In this document: positions 21,571-32,575 of the stretch, one piece after another | Layout of the letters: every line of letters starts with the position of its first letter | How positions within the stretch are numbered: position 1 is the stretch's first letter | Assembly: GCF_000247695.1 (NCBI RefSeq) | Contig: NW_004624734.1 | Span: forward strand, 9,067,463-9,131,462 | Length of the DNA stretch: 64,000 nucleotides | Source: Heterocephalus glaber | Taxonomy: Eukaryota > Chordata > Mammalia > Rodentia > Bathyergidae | Direction: 5' to 3' | Notes under the pieces: model-generated | What the model saw: the letters and a program-made list of their open reading frames with translations, nothing else | Databases searched by the model: none | Told to the model about the DNA's origin: nothing | Program-made: the position numbers and the translations under genes

Positions 21571-21574
21571 CCTT

Positions 21575-22012
21575 TCAAATTGAGCTGTAAGCTGGTTTCC
21601 TGGGCTTCTGCGACAGTGTGCCACAGGTGAGGCCACGTAAGACAAGAGCTGATTCTTACAGCTCGGAGGCCGGAAGTCAGCCGTCCATGCGCGCACCCCA
21701 GGGAAGGGTCCTTTCTGCCTTGTCTTGGCTTCTGGGGCCCCAGACCATCCTCAGTAGTGCTTGATTTGTAGCTGCGCCCCTCCCCTCGCCCTCCATGGTC
21801 ACCTGGCTGTCTTCTCCCCTGTGCCTGTCTGTGTCTCTCCTGTTCTCAAAAGGACACCGGTCAGGTTGGATTTAGGGCCCGCCTTGCTCTAGGGTGATGT
21901 CATCTGAACTAATTATATCCACGAGGACCCAATTTCCAAATAAGGTCACATTCTGAGGTCCTAGGGGCTGGGACTCTGTGTCTTTTGGGGAACACAATTC
22001 TACCTGATGCAA
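21575..22012 (-). mobile_element. MLT1/MST-type MaLR LTR
   Basis: Reverse-strand LTR: acagctcggaggccggaagt, ctcaaaaggacaccggtcag, atttccaaataaggtcacat, and ttttggggaacacaattcta at the right end. These are landmarks of MaLR LTRs. Solo, with no internal region. Confidence 0.7.
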
Positions 22013-22344
22013 ACTATAATTGACATAGAGTAAAATTCATTCTTGACAAGAGAAAATGCCTTGCTGTGCATTTGGACAAATGCAGGCAGTCATTTACCCA
22101 CCTCAGCCGTCAAGCTGTGGACCAGCTCCCTGCCCCATCCCCGAGGAGCCAGGGTGATGCTGCACTAGGTCTCAGCAGCGGGATGCAGAGGTGGGCTTGC
22201 CAGAGTGTCCTGAAGAGGCAGGGTGGATGGTCCAGGCTGTTGGCTCCATGTGTCCCATGTGTACCCACCCTAGGGAGGGTGGCCGTTGTGGCTCATTGTG
22301 GCTGTGTGGAGGTGTGGGTGTGAGAGTCGGAACAGTGAGAACAG

Positions 22345-22505
22345 TGTGATCAGGGCTCACAGTCTCAGCCTTAGTTTCCGCATCTGTAAAGTGGGGGGAG
22401 TCATAGTCGTTTCTAGCTCCCGGAGTTGTGGTTGTGTTGTGTGAGCTAATACATACGAGGAGCTGCAAGAGTCAGATGATTGGAAGGTGTTCAATAAATG
22501 TGAAC
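22345..22505 (+). mobile_element. MIR SINE
   Basis: Forward MIR 3' half: cttagtttccgcatctgtaa, then agtggggggagtcatagtcg, tgtgagctaatacatacgag and ggtgttcaataaatgtgaac. Confidence 0.8.
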
Positions 22506-22509
22506 CATG

Positions 22510-23955
22510 CTCCGTGGCTTCCCAGACTCTGCAGTTTATGGTGCCTCTTGTGGCCTTACAGGGCCATGGACTGCATCCGTGTCTTGCATCGGGGAGGCCT
22601 CAGGCTGGCTCCTTCCCCTCTCTGGTCACTGCTTCCTCCATGAACACAGTGTGGAGGCACAGCGCCCATGTACTGGGCACCGAATGAGGCAATGGGTGAC
22701 TTGACAGCCCCCACTCCACGCAGACCTGGTCTCATGATTGGCTCCGACATGATGAGGGAGACCCAGGTGACACCTCTTGGGACACCCCCAGGTTTGGGGG
22801 CTGGTGGAGGCCCCCCTACAGCCACCACCCATTGTCGTCCTCCCTTTTCCCCCCAGCATACCCTCTGCCTCCATCGGGAGCAGGGTGCAGTGGTGCTCTC
22901 AGCAGCTGGATGGCCAGTGGTGAGCTGGTACCAGCCTGGCTCTGCAGGGAGCAGTGGGGTGCAGGCCCTAGCGTCCCACCTGGCTGAAGGGGAGCCACAC
23001 TCTGAGAACAGGCTTCATAGCCAGGTTGGTCCCCAGTCCCCAGGCACATTTCCAGTTGTTTCAAGATTCTGGGCTTGTAAGTCTGCCTGGCTGCTAATGT
23101 GCATTTGTAGCCCCCAGATCAGTACTCACAGTGCTTTCCAAGCCCCATGAGGACCTGCACAGAGCATGGGGATCTGCGTCACCAACAGGCCAGTGTGGCC
23201 TCACATGGCAGTGCTCGGCCCTCCTGTCCCAGCTGTCACCCCGCAAACAGCTGGTCCATCAAGTCCACTTCATGCTGTGGTTTTTACCTGTTTGTGCTTT
23301 TCTCTTGACGATTTCAGTGCTTCAGATGACCCAAACAAGGTGTCAAAGACCTGTCTAGAGTTCTAAGTGCAAGACAGCCATGACGGGCCTTGGAAAATGC
23401 AAGTGTCAGGCAGGAGTTCCGGCACTGCAGCCAGAGTCCAGTGCTAATGACTCACGTACTCGGTGAAGTCCCTTTGGACAGAGACACACAGGAAACATGC
23501 AGATGGGTGACTGGTGGGCCAGAGGCCGCAGCAACCCAGCCCTGTGTTTCCTCTGCAAGCTGTACTTCCATACTCACTAACTTGGGGCTCACTGTGGCCT
23601 CCCTGACACAAATAACGAGAACAACTGTGTCTCAGTCATGGTGCGGCTAAATCTACCCAGTCCGTGCCCCACCCCCACCCCCCGCCCCGTGCCTCTGGGT
23701 TTGGAAATTCGGCCTTATCTCTGGTCTCCCTGGCAGGTGCAGAGGTCCTTAGGATATGCACTGTCCCTCTGGTCTTGATCCTGTGTTGCTTCAGTGAAGT
23801 TCAACTTTCTGAGGACAGGGGTCCACGCTAGTTAATTTCATATTCTGTGGTTCTAATAGAAAAATTCTTGTGGTGGGTGTGGGTGTATCACTGAAGGCAG
23901 ATAGAGAGCAAGGATTCTTGGCATTCATAGATTTGACTTGGATGAACCCTCTGAC
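22510..23955. other. intron 1 stretch, nothing recognised
   Basis: GC-moderate DNA with no exon. A C-rich patch (ccccacccccaccccccgcc) sits at about 23668-23687. Confidence 0.35.
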
Positions 23956-23972
23956 AGCGTCCTGATCTTTTA

Positions 23973-24504
23973 CTTATTTTTTTTAAATTTTCTTTTTATA
24001 TCCTAAATTCTTTTATTGGTACATTTTAGGTATACAGTCCATTTACATTTATCATTGGGTGTTTGTACCTGTACATGATGTATCTTGGTTCTTATTTTTT
24101 CCCCATTACCTGTGCGCCCTTCACCCCCTCCGCCCTTCCCTATTTACACAGGCATCGTTTCCATTTTTTTTCTTTTCTCATAATTTTTCCTTTCCTTTTT
24201 TCCTTTCCCCATCTCCTCCCACCACCCCTACCCCTTTGAACCTTTTCCTATTTCAAAGTATCAATTATTAGTTATTAACCCTTTTAATCCTTATTTACAC
24301 TTTCAGTTTCTCACACTAGAGAAACCATTCGGTATTTACACATGTGTCCTACTTATTTCACTTAAGAGGATGGCCTCAATATGCATCCATTTAGCTATAA
24401 ATGACCCTAGTTTCTCGTTCTTTATGGCTGAGTAGTACTCCATTTTATAAAAAACCCACATCTTCTTTATCCAGATTCCAGTCGATGGGGTGATATGTGT
24501 GCAC
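23973..24504 (-). mobile_element. 5'-truncated L1 with perfect target-site duplication
   Basis: Minus-strand L1 3' end: the ORF2 C-terminus (translation includes YYSAIKNEKLGSFIAKWMHI and LLSEI, ending at a stop at 24336) followed by a pyrimidine-rich (plus-strand view) 3' UTR and a poly-A seen as the T-run after 23975. A 12-bp duplication, cctgatctttta, flanks it at 23961-23972 and 24505-24516. This fixes the insertion at 532 bp. The ORF2 part is open, so the copy is fairly young. Confidence 0.92.
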
Positions 24505-24589
24505 CCTGATCTTTTATTCAATTCAGGCTGCTTTGCTGGGGGCTGTTTTCTCAGTTCATTTGCTCAGCCCTGAGGCTGGGTGGGGTACG

Positions 24590-24700
24590 GTGCCCAGTTG
24601 TTACTGAGGAAACCAAGCCACACCAAGTGACCTGATTAAAGCTCTCAGCAGTATGTGGCAGAGCCGGGACCTAAATCCAGGTCTGCCTGAGACCGAGCCC
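24590..24700 (-). mobile_element. MIR SINE fragment
   Basis: Reverse MIR core: ttactgaggaaaccaagcca, then atgtggcagagccgggacct and aaatccaggtctgcctgag. Confidence 0.65.
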
Positions 24701-24935
24701 TACAGCCCTGTGTGGGCCCCAGGGCCCTGGGGCTGCTGCCTCCGTACACCCAGGGTTGCAAGGCCCGCCTGCCTGCCAGTCCCTTTCTCTCAGTACCCAC
24801 GGGCAAAGTTCCGTTCTTGGAGTCCGGGGGTGATTTGTACCTGGGGGGAGGAGGTGGAGCAAGCCCCCCAGGTGCAAGACACCTCCCATAGCTCCTCACC
24901 CCCTAGCCGTGCCTCCCTACTTCCCCCAAGTCTTG

Positions 24936-25285
24936 GTCAGCTTAGGCTGCTACAACAAAATGCCACCAACTGGGCAGCTTATGAAGAATGGATCTTTATT
25001 TCTTACAGCTTCAGGGGCTGGGAAGTCCAAGATCAAGGTGCTGGGGGCTCAGAATCTGGGGAGGGCCCATTTCCAGGTTCACAAAAGGCTGCACCTCGAA
25101 CGTGTCCTCAAGGGGCAGACAGACCGAGAGAACGCTCAGGGGGACTCTGTCAGCTCATGAATCTCACTCATCAGGGCTCACCCTCGAGACCTGATCCCCT
25201 CCAAAAGCCCCACCTGCTAGCACCATCCCCGGGGTTAGGTGTCAGCATGTACATTTGGGGAGCAGACATCCTGGCTGCAGCAGCC
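24936..25285 (-). mobile_element. MLT1/MST-type MaLR LTR
   Basis: Reverse-strand MaLR LTR: ggctgctacaacaaaatgcc, ctttatttcttacagcttca, gggaagtccaagatcaaggt, and caaaagccccacctgctagc. Better preserved than the copy at 21575. Confidence 0.75.
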
Positions 25286-25289
25286 AGTG

Positions 25290-25760
25290 TCTTTGGCTTC
25301 CCCCAGCCTCCCTCCAGAGCTCTCCAGAGTCACTTAGTGCCCGCCACGAGGAACTGGGCCACCTCCAGTCCCATGTGGGCAGAGGAGAAGGTCTCTTAAC
25401 AGGGAACAGAACCCTAAAGGTGGAACTTCAGGCCAAGGCTGCAGCGCCCACTTGGTTTTTCGAGGTGAGTGGGTCTGGGAGACGGCCCCCAGCCAGGAAA
25501 CATCAGGTCTGTGGCCAGCATAGGGCACACATGCCACAGCAGGGGAAACATGGCCACAACAACTGCTGGGTGGGTTGCAGGGTGACTCAGTGTCACCAGG
25601 GCCGGAAGGAAAGTGATGCTGCAGGACTTTCCTGTAAGGTGTAGGTCTGCGGCCTCACAATGCCGGGAGCACCTGCAGGAGGGCAGCTGTTAAGCACCCG
25701 CATAGCATTCTGACCCCCCTTCCAGTGTAGAAAAAGGGGTTCACTTTGTCAAAGCATACT
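25290..25760. other. intron 1 stretch, nothing recognised
   Basis: No gene or confident repeat. Confidence 0.35.
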
Positions 25761-25764
25761 TCTC

Positions 25765-25925
25765 ACCTCCATAGTCATTTTTACCCGCCCAGCAGCCACA
25801 TGAAGTAGGTGGGAGCAAGTAACCTTTCTCTTATTTTACAGCTGAGAAAACAGGCCCAGAGAGGGAGGGAGATTGCCCAAGGTCATACAGCAAGCCTGTA
25901 GCAGAGGCTAGAAGATCCTGCTTTT
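25765..25925 (-). mobile_element. MIR SINE
   Basis: Reverse MIR: ttttacagctgagaaaacag, then ggagattgcccaaggtcata and gtagcagaggctagaagatc. Confidence 0.8.
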
Positions 25926-26014
25926 TCTGGGTAAAGTGTTTTCTCCCCCACTCGGAGCTGCCGAGGGAGGAGTCATGTCCACAGTGATAGATACCAAGCC
26001 TTTGCTAGTCTCTG

Positions 26015-26100
26015 GATGCCTTAGTCCTTTCTGTCCCTACCACAACCCTCCTGGTCGGTACTGTTATCAGTCTTATCTTGCAGACGTTGAAAGGCCATCT
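26015..26100 (-). mobile_element. MIR-like fragment
   Basis: Reverse MIR 3' part: ccacaaccctcctggtcggt followed by actgttatcagtcttatctt. Confidence 0.5.
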
Positions 26101-26104
26101 CAGG

Positions 26105-26775
26105 GAATGGAGGCAGGTACCTGCCTCCCTTTCTGGAGTGAATTGTGTCCACCACGAAGCTGTAGCACCCCCCACACACATACCTAGTCCCCATGTCAGT
26201 GCCTGTGGGGTGCTGTCTCCTTTCCTTTTCCCGCCTCAATCCCAGATGATGAGGACCATGAGTAAGCAGCAGGCAGGGTCACTGTGGGATGTGTGGTGGC
26301 CATGTGCCACTGTTGCTTCTAGAAGGAGGGTGGTCTGTGGGGACAGAGGATAGCCCCAACAGCCGTCTGAGCCTCAAGCCTTCTTGCTCTGATTTTCCCA
26401 GCCTCATCCATCCCTGGGGAGGAGATGGCAGCAGCAGGAAGCTGGGCATGGGAGCAGTGGACACCAGAAGTCCAGGAGCTCAGAAGGGGATGAGCCTGGG
26501 TGTGTGGGGACTGAGATCCATATACAAAAACTAGGCCGTGACATGCAGCTGGCCCCAAATAGCAGCTCCCAAGAGAAGGGCAGGTTGCTCAGGACTGGAA
26601 TTCCCTTCCCCAAAGAATGTTCTCAACAGAGTAATAGCTGACAGTAATACCCCTCGGCATGCATATAGTCTTCCTTTCTAAGTTACTTTTTTCTAAGTGA
26701 AAACAGTTCTGCAGGTAACACATGAATTCACCCACACATTGAAAAGATTTTTAAACAATAGGAAAATCTAGATCT
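26105..26775. other. intron 1 stretch, nothing secure
   Basis: A weak MaLR-like piece (gagtgaattgtgtccaccac) at about 26136. No exon recognised. Confidence 0.3.
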
Positions 26776-26778
26776 GTA

Positions 26779-26968
26779 TTGTTCAGGATGGCAGCCACCA
26801 GCTGCATATCCGTAGTCTACAAATTCTGCAAATGAAATGGACTAACATGAAGTTAACAGACTAATCACATTTCTAGTGCTCAGTAGTCCCATGACTAATA
26901 GTGATGGTATTGAACAGTGTAGATGCAGAGTATTTCCATCATCGCACAGAGTTCTATCGGATAGCACC
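26779..26968 (-). mobile_element. short hAT-type DNA transposon relic
   Basis: gttcaggatggcagccacca near one end, and ttgaacagtgtagatgcaga, atttccatcatcgcacagag and ttctatcggatagcacc at the other, match a widespread nonautonomous mammalian hAT family. Its exact name is uncertain. Confidence 0.6.
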
Positions 26969-27154
26969 AGCTAGACAGGAAACTAGCACAACCTACCAGC
27001 AGCCAAAAAGTAAAGTTTGGAATCAGTTTGATTCCGTGAGTCCCATCTTGTGCATTGACATAGGTGTGGTATCCACTGAGATTGCATTCCAGAGTTTACA
27101 GCCCTCACACACATACACAATATAGGCTGCTTGGCCCTAGCAATACACAAATTA

Positions 27155-27235
27155 TATTTTCCTTTTATTTATAGATGAAGAAACTGAGGCACAGATAAGG
27201 AAAAAGGGTGAGTAAGGCCCACACCAAAGGGACTA
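27155..27235 (-). mobile_element. MIR-like fragment
   Basis: Reverse MIR core: tttatagatgaagaaactga, then ggcacagataaggaaaaagg. Confidence 0.6.
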
Positions 27236-27789
27236 AGTCCCCCCGATTTGTCCAGGGTGGCTGGGGGGCAGCCAGTCTGCAGTGACTTTTTCAGATCCCT
27301 GTGCAGCCCACTGCACTGTACCAGAGAGAGATCCAGACACTCAAGTGGATCTAGAAATTCTTATTGCTCCCCTGAGGTTTTCACCTATTATTTTCTGATG
27401 ACAATAATTAATAATACTAATTAAGGATCATTGTAAAAATTTGGAATGCACAGACAGGTATAAAGGAGAGAGAAATCACTGAATCTCAGCATGAAAAAGT
27501 GCGGAGATTTCCACCCCCAGCCACAGGGCCAGGAGCTCTGGGTCTTCCACATCCTCCTGGGGCCTCAGAAGGGTCTGTCCTACTGTGATCTCTGTCCTCA
27601 TGGACTCTGATCCCCTGACCTTTATGCTGTTGAGAAGCCTTTCAGGTTTTCCTCTGTGTGGGTGCCAGGCCCAGCCCCTTACCCCACTTCCTCATCACTG
27701 TCTTGTCTCATCCTTGTTGATGTCCTCAACCTCTGCATGTAACCATGTGAGGAGCCCGTAGCTGGTTGTCTGTTACAGAGATCTCCCCA

Positions 27790-28425
27790 GCTCGGAACTT
27801 GAGCTTTTGAAATCTTAATGGTATCTTGATGGACAGGAAGTCTTTCTACATTCAGTTGTATCAGTCTTTTCTTTAAAGGTTGCTGTGCATGTGTGCGTAT
27901 GTGTGTGTGTTTGTGTGTGTGTGTACTGTTCAGAATTCTTTCCCTACCAACTGACTATGAAGATGTCCTTTATTTTCTCCCAGAAGCTTGTTGTTTGCCC
28001 TGTACCATTAAGCAAGAGTGTCAGGACAGAGTCTGCTGGTGGCTGATTTTGGGGTCTTCTGCAAAGAAGAACTCAAGTGTCATTTCCCCTCACGTGGACA
28101 GCAAGTTGTCCAGCACCTTTTACTGAAAAGCTTGTCCATTCCACAGTGTTCTGCTGTGACTGTTCAGAAATCCAGGGACCATGTATGTGTGGGTCTATTC
28201 CTGCACCGGTACCATGCCCCCAGCAGCACTGTACCTTCATGGCAAGACTCACGTCCGCAGGCAAGAATCCTACCCCTTCGTCAAGCATGTCCTGACCTTT
28301 CCCAGCCCATTGCTTTCTGTGTGCTCTCCCACCACTCCTTTGGGATCTAATTGGGATTGCACTGATTTTGTAGGTCAGTTTGTGTAGAATTGATACCTCA
28401 AGAGTATTAAGTCCTCTTCCCCAGG
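27790..28425 (-). mobile_element. ancient L1 ORF2/3' fragment
   Basis: Reverse-strand L1: gttgtccagcaccttttact, aagcttgtccattccacagt, tctaattgggattgcactga, then gtagaattgatacctcaaga. No frame survives. A (TG)n-rich patch at 27896-27922 sits inside. Confidence 0.7.
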
Positions 28426-28569
28426 GACAAGCTCTACCCTTCCAGCCCTTTATCCTGAAGGGATACATGGTATGTTATGTATGTATGTAAGTTGCATGTT
28501 ATGATGTTTAATCTTAAAGCCTAAGCAGGCACAGGAGGTTGTAGGTGAAGTGATTAAGAAAATAAACTC

Positions 28570-28705
28570 AAGGCTGTGCGGGTACAGATCCCAGCTTGGA
28601 TGCTTGCTAACTGCAGCCCCAGTGAGTTGCTCAACTGCTCTGTGGCTCAGTTTCTTCCACGTAAAATGGGAGTGATAAAACAGTTACCTTACAGGGTTCC
28701 TTTTT
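28570..28705 (+). mobile_element. MIR SINE, left part (split)
   Basis: Forward MIR: acagatcccagcttggatgc, tggctcagtttcttccacgt, then tgataaaacagttaccttac. It is interrupted by a younger composite SINE and resumes at 28915. Confidence 0.75.
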
Positions 28706-28711
28706 CTTTTT

Positions 28712-28912
28712 TAACAATACTGAGAATTGAAACCAGCGGCCTCACTCAGGCTAGACAATTGCTCTGCCGCTGAGCTGCATGTCCAACCCGTTCTAATTCT
28801 GTTTTGAGACAAGATCTCTTTAAATTGCCCAGGCTGGCCTTGAACTTGCAACACTCCTGCCTCAGCCTCTTGAGTAGCTAGGATTATAGGTGCTTGTCCC
28901 ACTGCATCTGGC
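28712..28912 (-). mobile_element. B1-dID SINE inserted in a MIR
   Basis: Plus strand: ID half (aatactgagaattgaaacca, ccgctgagctgcatgtccaa), then B1 half (ctggccttgaacttgcaaca). Its position inside a MIR shows it is younger than that element. Confidence 0.85.
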
Positions 28913-28914
28913 TA

Positions 28915-28995
28915 GTGTTCTTTTAAAGGATTAACATAGTTACTACATGAGGGCACCTAGAGCAATGTATGGCACATGCTAAACAGTAAATTGGA
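28915..28995 (+). mobile_element. MIR SINE, right part
   Basis: Continues the MIR: aaaggattaacatagttact, then agagcaatgtatggcacatg and ctaaacagtaa. Confidence 0.7.
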
Positions 28996-28999
28996 AATA

Positions 29000-29530
29000 T
29001 TATTTATTTTCGAGTGGGTAATATGTTCATAGAACTCAAAATAAAAATATATAAAGAAAAAGATGTACAGTAAAACAAAAACTATTTTCACCTCCATCGC
29101 CTTGTGATCACTCACAACCCTGCTGCACTACTAGCTTCCTGTGTCTTCCTCCAGAACTTTCTATGAAAATACAATCATTCTTTTTTTTTCAATAGAGAAC
29201 ATAGTATACATACGGTTCTGTACTTGGCTTTTGTACCTTACCCCAGAACTCCTTCCATATCATTACACAGAGAGCTTCCTCGTCTCTTTTTCTCAGTTGC
29301 ATAGCCATCCATTTATTTACCTGATCCCTTATCGATGGACATTTAAGTTGTTTCCAGTAAATCCAAGAAGTACCATTGTCTGTGAGTCATTTTGCATATA
29401 TATACCCATATCTGCCAAGATAAGTTTCCACGATGACTGGGTCAAAGGGTGAGTGTGTTTGCAGTTGTGTCAAAAGTTCACTAAGCAGCCTTTTATGAAG
29501 GCTGTACACAATTCAAAATATTCACGCTTC
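29000..29530 (-). mobile_element. ancient L1 (L1ME-like) fragment
   Basis: Reverse-strand L1: acagtaaaacaaaaactatt, ttccatatcattacacagag, tggacatttaagttgtttcc, then gactgggtcaaagggtgagt. Confidence 0.65.
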
Positions 29531-29534
29531 AGAG

Positions 29535-29835
29535 TTCCCCTTCTGACTTTGGGAATGAGACAGAGGTCACACGGTGACTAGATGCCCTGAACATCATGCA
29601 TGGGGACGCACTGTAATGTTTTTATGAGCTTGCCTCTCCGCTGAATGCACTGGGCAGCAACCGTCACCATTATTTTTGATCACACCTTGTAAAGACACTC
29701 ATGAAAAGGAACTTCTGGAACTGCTTGAGAAAGTAGCAAGAATGATGGGGTGTATTTGAAGCAAAGGCATATCTTTTTAGGGGGATTCATGGCAGCGTAT
29801 CTTTTACTATAATAATTTATCTCAAATGTCAATGC
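29535..29835. other. intron 1 stretch, nothing recognised
   Basis: About 300 bases of single-copy sequence between two LINE blocks. Confidence 0.35.
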
Positions 29836-29883
29836 TCATATATATATATATATTTAAATTTTACTGGTACTTTTTTAAACGTC

Positions 29884-30000
29884 TTTTTTTTTGGAGACAG
29901 GATCTCACTATGTAGCCCACGCTGGCCTTGAACTCATGGCAATCCTTCTGCCTCAGCCTCCTGAGTGCTAGGATGACAGGGGTACCCACCACTCCTGGCC
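29884..30000 (-). mobile_element. B1 SINE inside an L1 3' UTR
   Basis: Reverse B1: ggagacaggatctcactatg, ctggccttgaactcatggca, then cctcctgagtgctaggatga. Confidence 0.85.
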
Positions 30001-30223
30001 GGGTATAGTTTAGATATACACAATGATCACATTCACAGGAATTTGTACCAGTACATGTTATATCTTGCCTCTTCTTTTTCCCCCATTCTCCTTCTGTCCC
30101 TTCAACCCTTCTTCCCTTCCTTATTTAAAAAAAGCTTTGTTTCCATTTTTTCTTTCTATTCTCTTTTTTCTTGTCCTTTCCTTCCTTCATTGTATATTTT
30201 AATCACCTCTTGTATGAGGTCTT

Positions 30224-30306
30224 TTTTTTTTCGATATCAGGGATCAAACTCAGGTCCTTCCGCTTGCAAGGCAGGCAGCAGAACCACTGAGCTAAATCCC
30301 TGGCCC
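30224..30306 (-). mobile_element. ID SINE inside an L1 3' UTR, with target-site duplication
   Basis: Reverse ID: gatatcagggatcaaactca, then gcagaaccactgagctaaat and ccctggccc. A 13-bp duplication, tgtatgaggtctt, is present at 30211-30223 and 30307-30319. Confidence 0.92.
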
Positions 30307-30345
30307 TGTATGAGGTCTTCGTAAAGATAACTTTCCTTTTTCAGA

Positions 30346-30480
30346 GTTTTGAGTTATTTTCATTATTTTTTCAATGGGAAGTATAGTTACTCACATGATT
30401 CAAATTAAAAAGCTACAAAAGGGCCCGAGGGAAGAGCCTCCCTCCTGACTGTCCTCAGCCTCCTTCCTCTCCTGTCTGTC
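30346..30480 (-). mobile_element. ancient L1 (L1ME-like) fragment
   Basis: Reads gaagtatagttactcacatg, then attcaaattaaaaagctaca and a gcctccctcctgactgtc patch, typical of reverse L1ME. Confidence 0.5.
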
Positions 30481-30484
30481 CCTG

Positions 30485-30810
30485 CAGAGGTGGCCTCAGC
30501 CCAGCCTGACGTGCATGTGTGACAGATGTGCACTGGGCCTGCCCGTTGCCCTTGGTGACCTGGTTCCTGTGCCTTGGAGGCCTCCAGCTTCAGTCCCAGC
30601 TGGTACATGGGTCTCCCAAATCCTGTCTTGTCACCACCTGTGTCTTCTGGGGCATTTCTGGGGCTCTCTGGGCCCAGGGATCAGCATGTCAGTCGCTGGG
30701 GGTGGCTGTGATTGTAATCGTTTATTATGGCGATCAGCCCAGCATGCCATCTGCCCATGGTCAGGGCTGGATCGGACTTAGGTGATGAATGGATGGATGA
30801 TTTGTCTCTC
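30485..30810. other. intron 1 stretch, nothing recognised
   Basis: GC-moderate DNA with no recognised exon or repeat. Confidence 0.35.
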
Positions 30811-30814
30811 AGTG

Positions 30815-30965
30815 TTGCTGCGCACCAAGCACTCCCGAGCTCCTTATAACAGCCTCATGATGTAGTAAGGCTTATATTCCTTCCTCAGTTTAAATGTAAG
30901 CAAATTGAGGTAAAGAGAAATGCAGTCACTTGCGAAGCCACTGAGCTGAGATTCTAAGCAGGCTG
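30815..30965 (-). mobile_element. MIR SINE
   Basis: Reverse MIR: ccaagcactcccgagctcct, cctcatgatgtagtaaggct, then aaattgaggtaaagagaaat. Confidence 0.65.
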
Positions 30966-30969
30966 CCTG

Positions 30970-32264
30970 GTTTTCAAGCCCAAGCCTAAGCAGTAGGCAA
31001 CACAGCCCTCAGCATATTAAAGAGCTGACTGCACCCAGCGCTGGGGACAGAATTGGTGCCATCATCTGTGATGTGCACCTGAAGGGGAGTCAATGTTCCT
31101 GGTGAGATGGTCAGCAGGACAGGCTGAGTCTGATCTGGTGTGGCAGCAAGGGGCTGGGATCTGCAAGCCACCGGGGCTTCTAGAAGGAGAAGATAGAGCT
31201 CAGGAGACTGTGGGTGTCCAGGGCGCTTGAGAAGAGCCCAAGGTGAAGACAGAGCAGCTGGGGCTAAAAGTGAGACAGGGATGCTGTGAGCCATGACAAA
31301 CATCAGAACATCTGAGACAGAGCGGGAGGCAGGCCTGGCGCAATGGGATCAGGCACCAGAAGTGCCCATCACTGGAGCTAGTGCCTCTGCAGGCCCCAGC
31401 AAGGCCCATATGGGGTCTAGGTGGGCAGACAAGGACCACAGGGGACAGTGGAGCCCCTGTGGAGTCAGGAGGCTGGGGTGGGAGGTGGGCAATGCCCGGC
31501 ACACACTCTGAGCAGCATACGGCCTGCAGCACACAGGTGTGGAAAGTTGGAAGGCTTTCGACCTGCCAGAGCCCTTGATGTGGGCTGTGACGTGTGAACA
31601 GAGGCAGCCTGACCTGCTCTGGGTGCTTCCGCAGCCCGGAAGTCCTGCCAAGCTGACTTCCCCTCTGAGGATGTGAGCAGGACCACAGAGTGGGTCCCTG
31701 TTTCTGCATAATCCGTGGAGGGTCAGGGCCTGACCCTAAGGTGGCCCTGTGCCCCGCCTCACCTACCAGGCCTTTGGGTTTTCTGGCCAAGGAGAAACCC
31801 GGGGAGCATTTTCCCCACTCTCCTGTGGGAAATGCCAGGGCTGGGTAGTGTTCTTTAACCCCTGCAACTGGCTGAGGCATTTGTTGAGTGTGACATTCTG
31901 AAATCTACAGCTTCTCTTCCATCCACATGGGAGCTTCATGGTCAGCCTGTGATTTGGGCCTTGTGTGTGCCAGAGCTGGGGCCAGAGGCGGAACAAGGCA
32001 GCAGCTGAGGCTCAGCCTCACACACATCTGGGAAGACTAGCTGATCAGAGAATGCCACAGAGAAGCAGGGCTGGCCGCCTGCCTGCACCAGACTGTGTGC
32101 TGAGTCAGGGCCAGCGGCTTGGAGAAGAAGCCTGCAGGCTTCAGGCAGCCCCTGGTCAAGGGTCAGCTGAGTCTCAGAGTCATGGAGTTCAGAGTACTGG
32201 AAGGAGCTTTAGTCCCCAGCCTGACCCAGGTTTAGTAAATACACAGCACAGCCTCTGCTTTGCC
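30970..32264. other. intron 1 stretch, nothing recognised
   Basis: About 1.3 kb, GC-moderate and low in repeats. A minus-strand frame of 226 codons (31200-31880) has no family resemblance and no splice context, so I treat it as chance. Confidence 0.35.
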
Positions 32265-32270
32265 CTATGA

Positions 32271-32338
32271 AGCCCCTGGCAGACATCACTAGCAGATTTC
32301 ACTGTGGAGCCCCTGGCAGACATCACTAGCAGATACTA
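32271..32338 (+). repeat. 37-bp tandem duplication
   Basis: The block beginning agcccctggcagacatcact occurs at 32271 and again at 32308. The first 27 bases are identical. Period is 37 bp with about 1.8 copies. Confidence 0.9.
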
Positions 32339-32424
32339 CATTTTTTTCTCCATGGAGCTTGCAATCTTGGCAGTTGCTGCCAGGAAACTGGAGTTCACAT
32401 AGAACTGCATCCTGCAAGCCATCC

Positions 32425-32575
32425 CAAATCTAGTCCAACCTCCTCATCTTATTAACGATGCCAGTGAACTCAGAGAGGGGAAGTGAGTTACCCAAAGTTC
32501 CATGGTGAACAACAGAAAGCTGTAATCTGACTCCAAGCTCAGGGCCATTTCCTTTATATCACAGCTATGCTCCTG
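32425..32575 (-). mobile_element. MIR SINE fragment
   Basis: Reverse MIR: acctcctcatcttattaacg, gggaagtgagttacccaaag, then ctgtaatctgactccaagct. Confidence 0.6.

Larger units (their letters stand above)
29857..30345 (-). mobile_element. L1 3' UTR carrying two nested SINEs
   Basis: The pieces tttactggtacttttttaaa, atttgtaccagtacatgtta and a pyrimidine-rich block match the 3' UTR of the young L1 at 23973-24504, so both come from one rodent L1 lineage. A B1 (29884-30000) and an ID (30224-30306) interrupt it. Confidence 0.7.

Noticed and set aside
24653..25399. A 248-codon + strand frame
   Set aside because: It runs through single-copy DNA into a reverse MaLR LTR and has no domain; chance.
27896..27922. 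TG-rich patch as a regulatory switch
   Set aside because: Short and imperfect, inside an old L1 fragment.
31200..31880. A 226-codon minus-strand frame
   Set aside because: No family resemblance, no splice context, opposite strand to the host gene.
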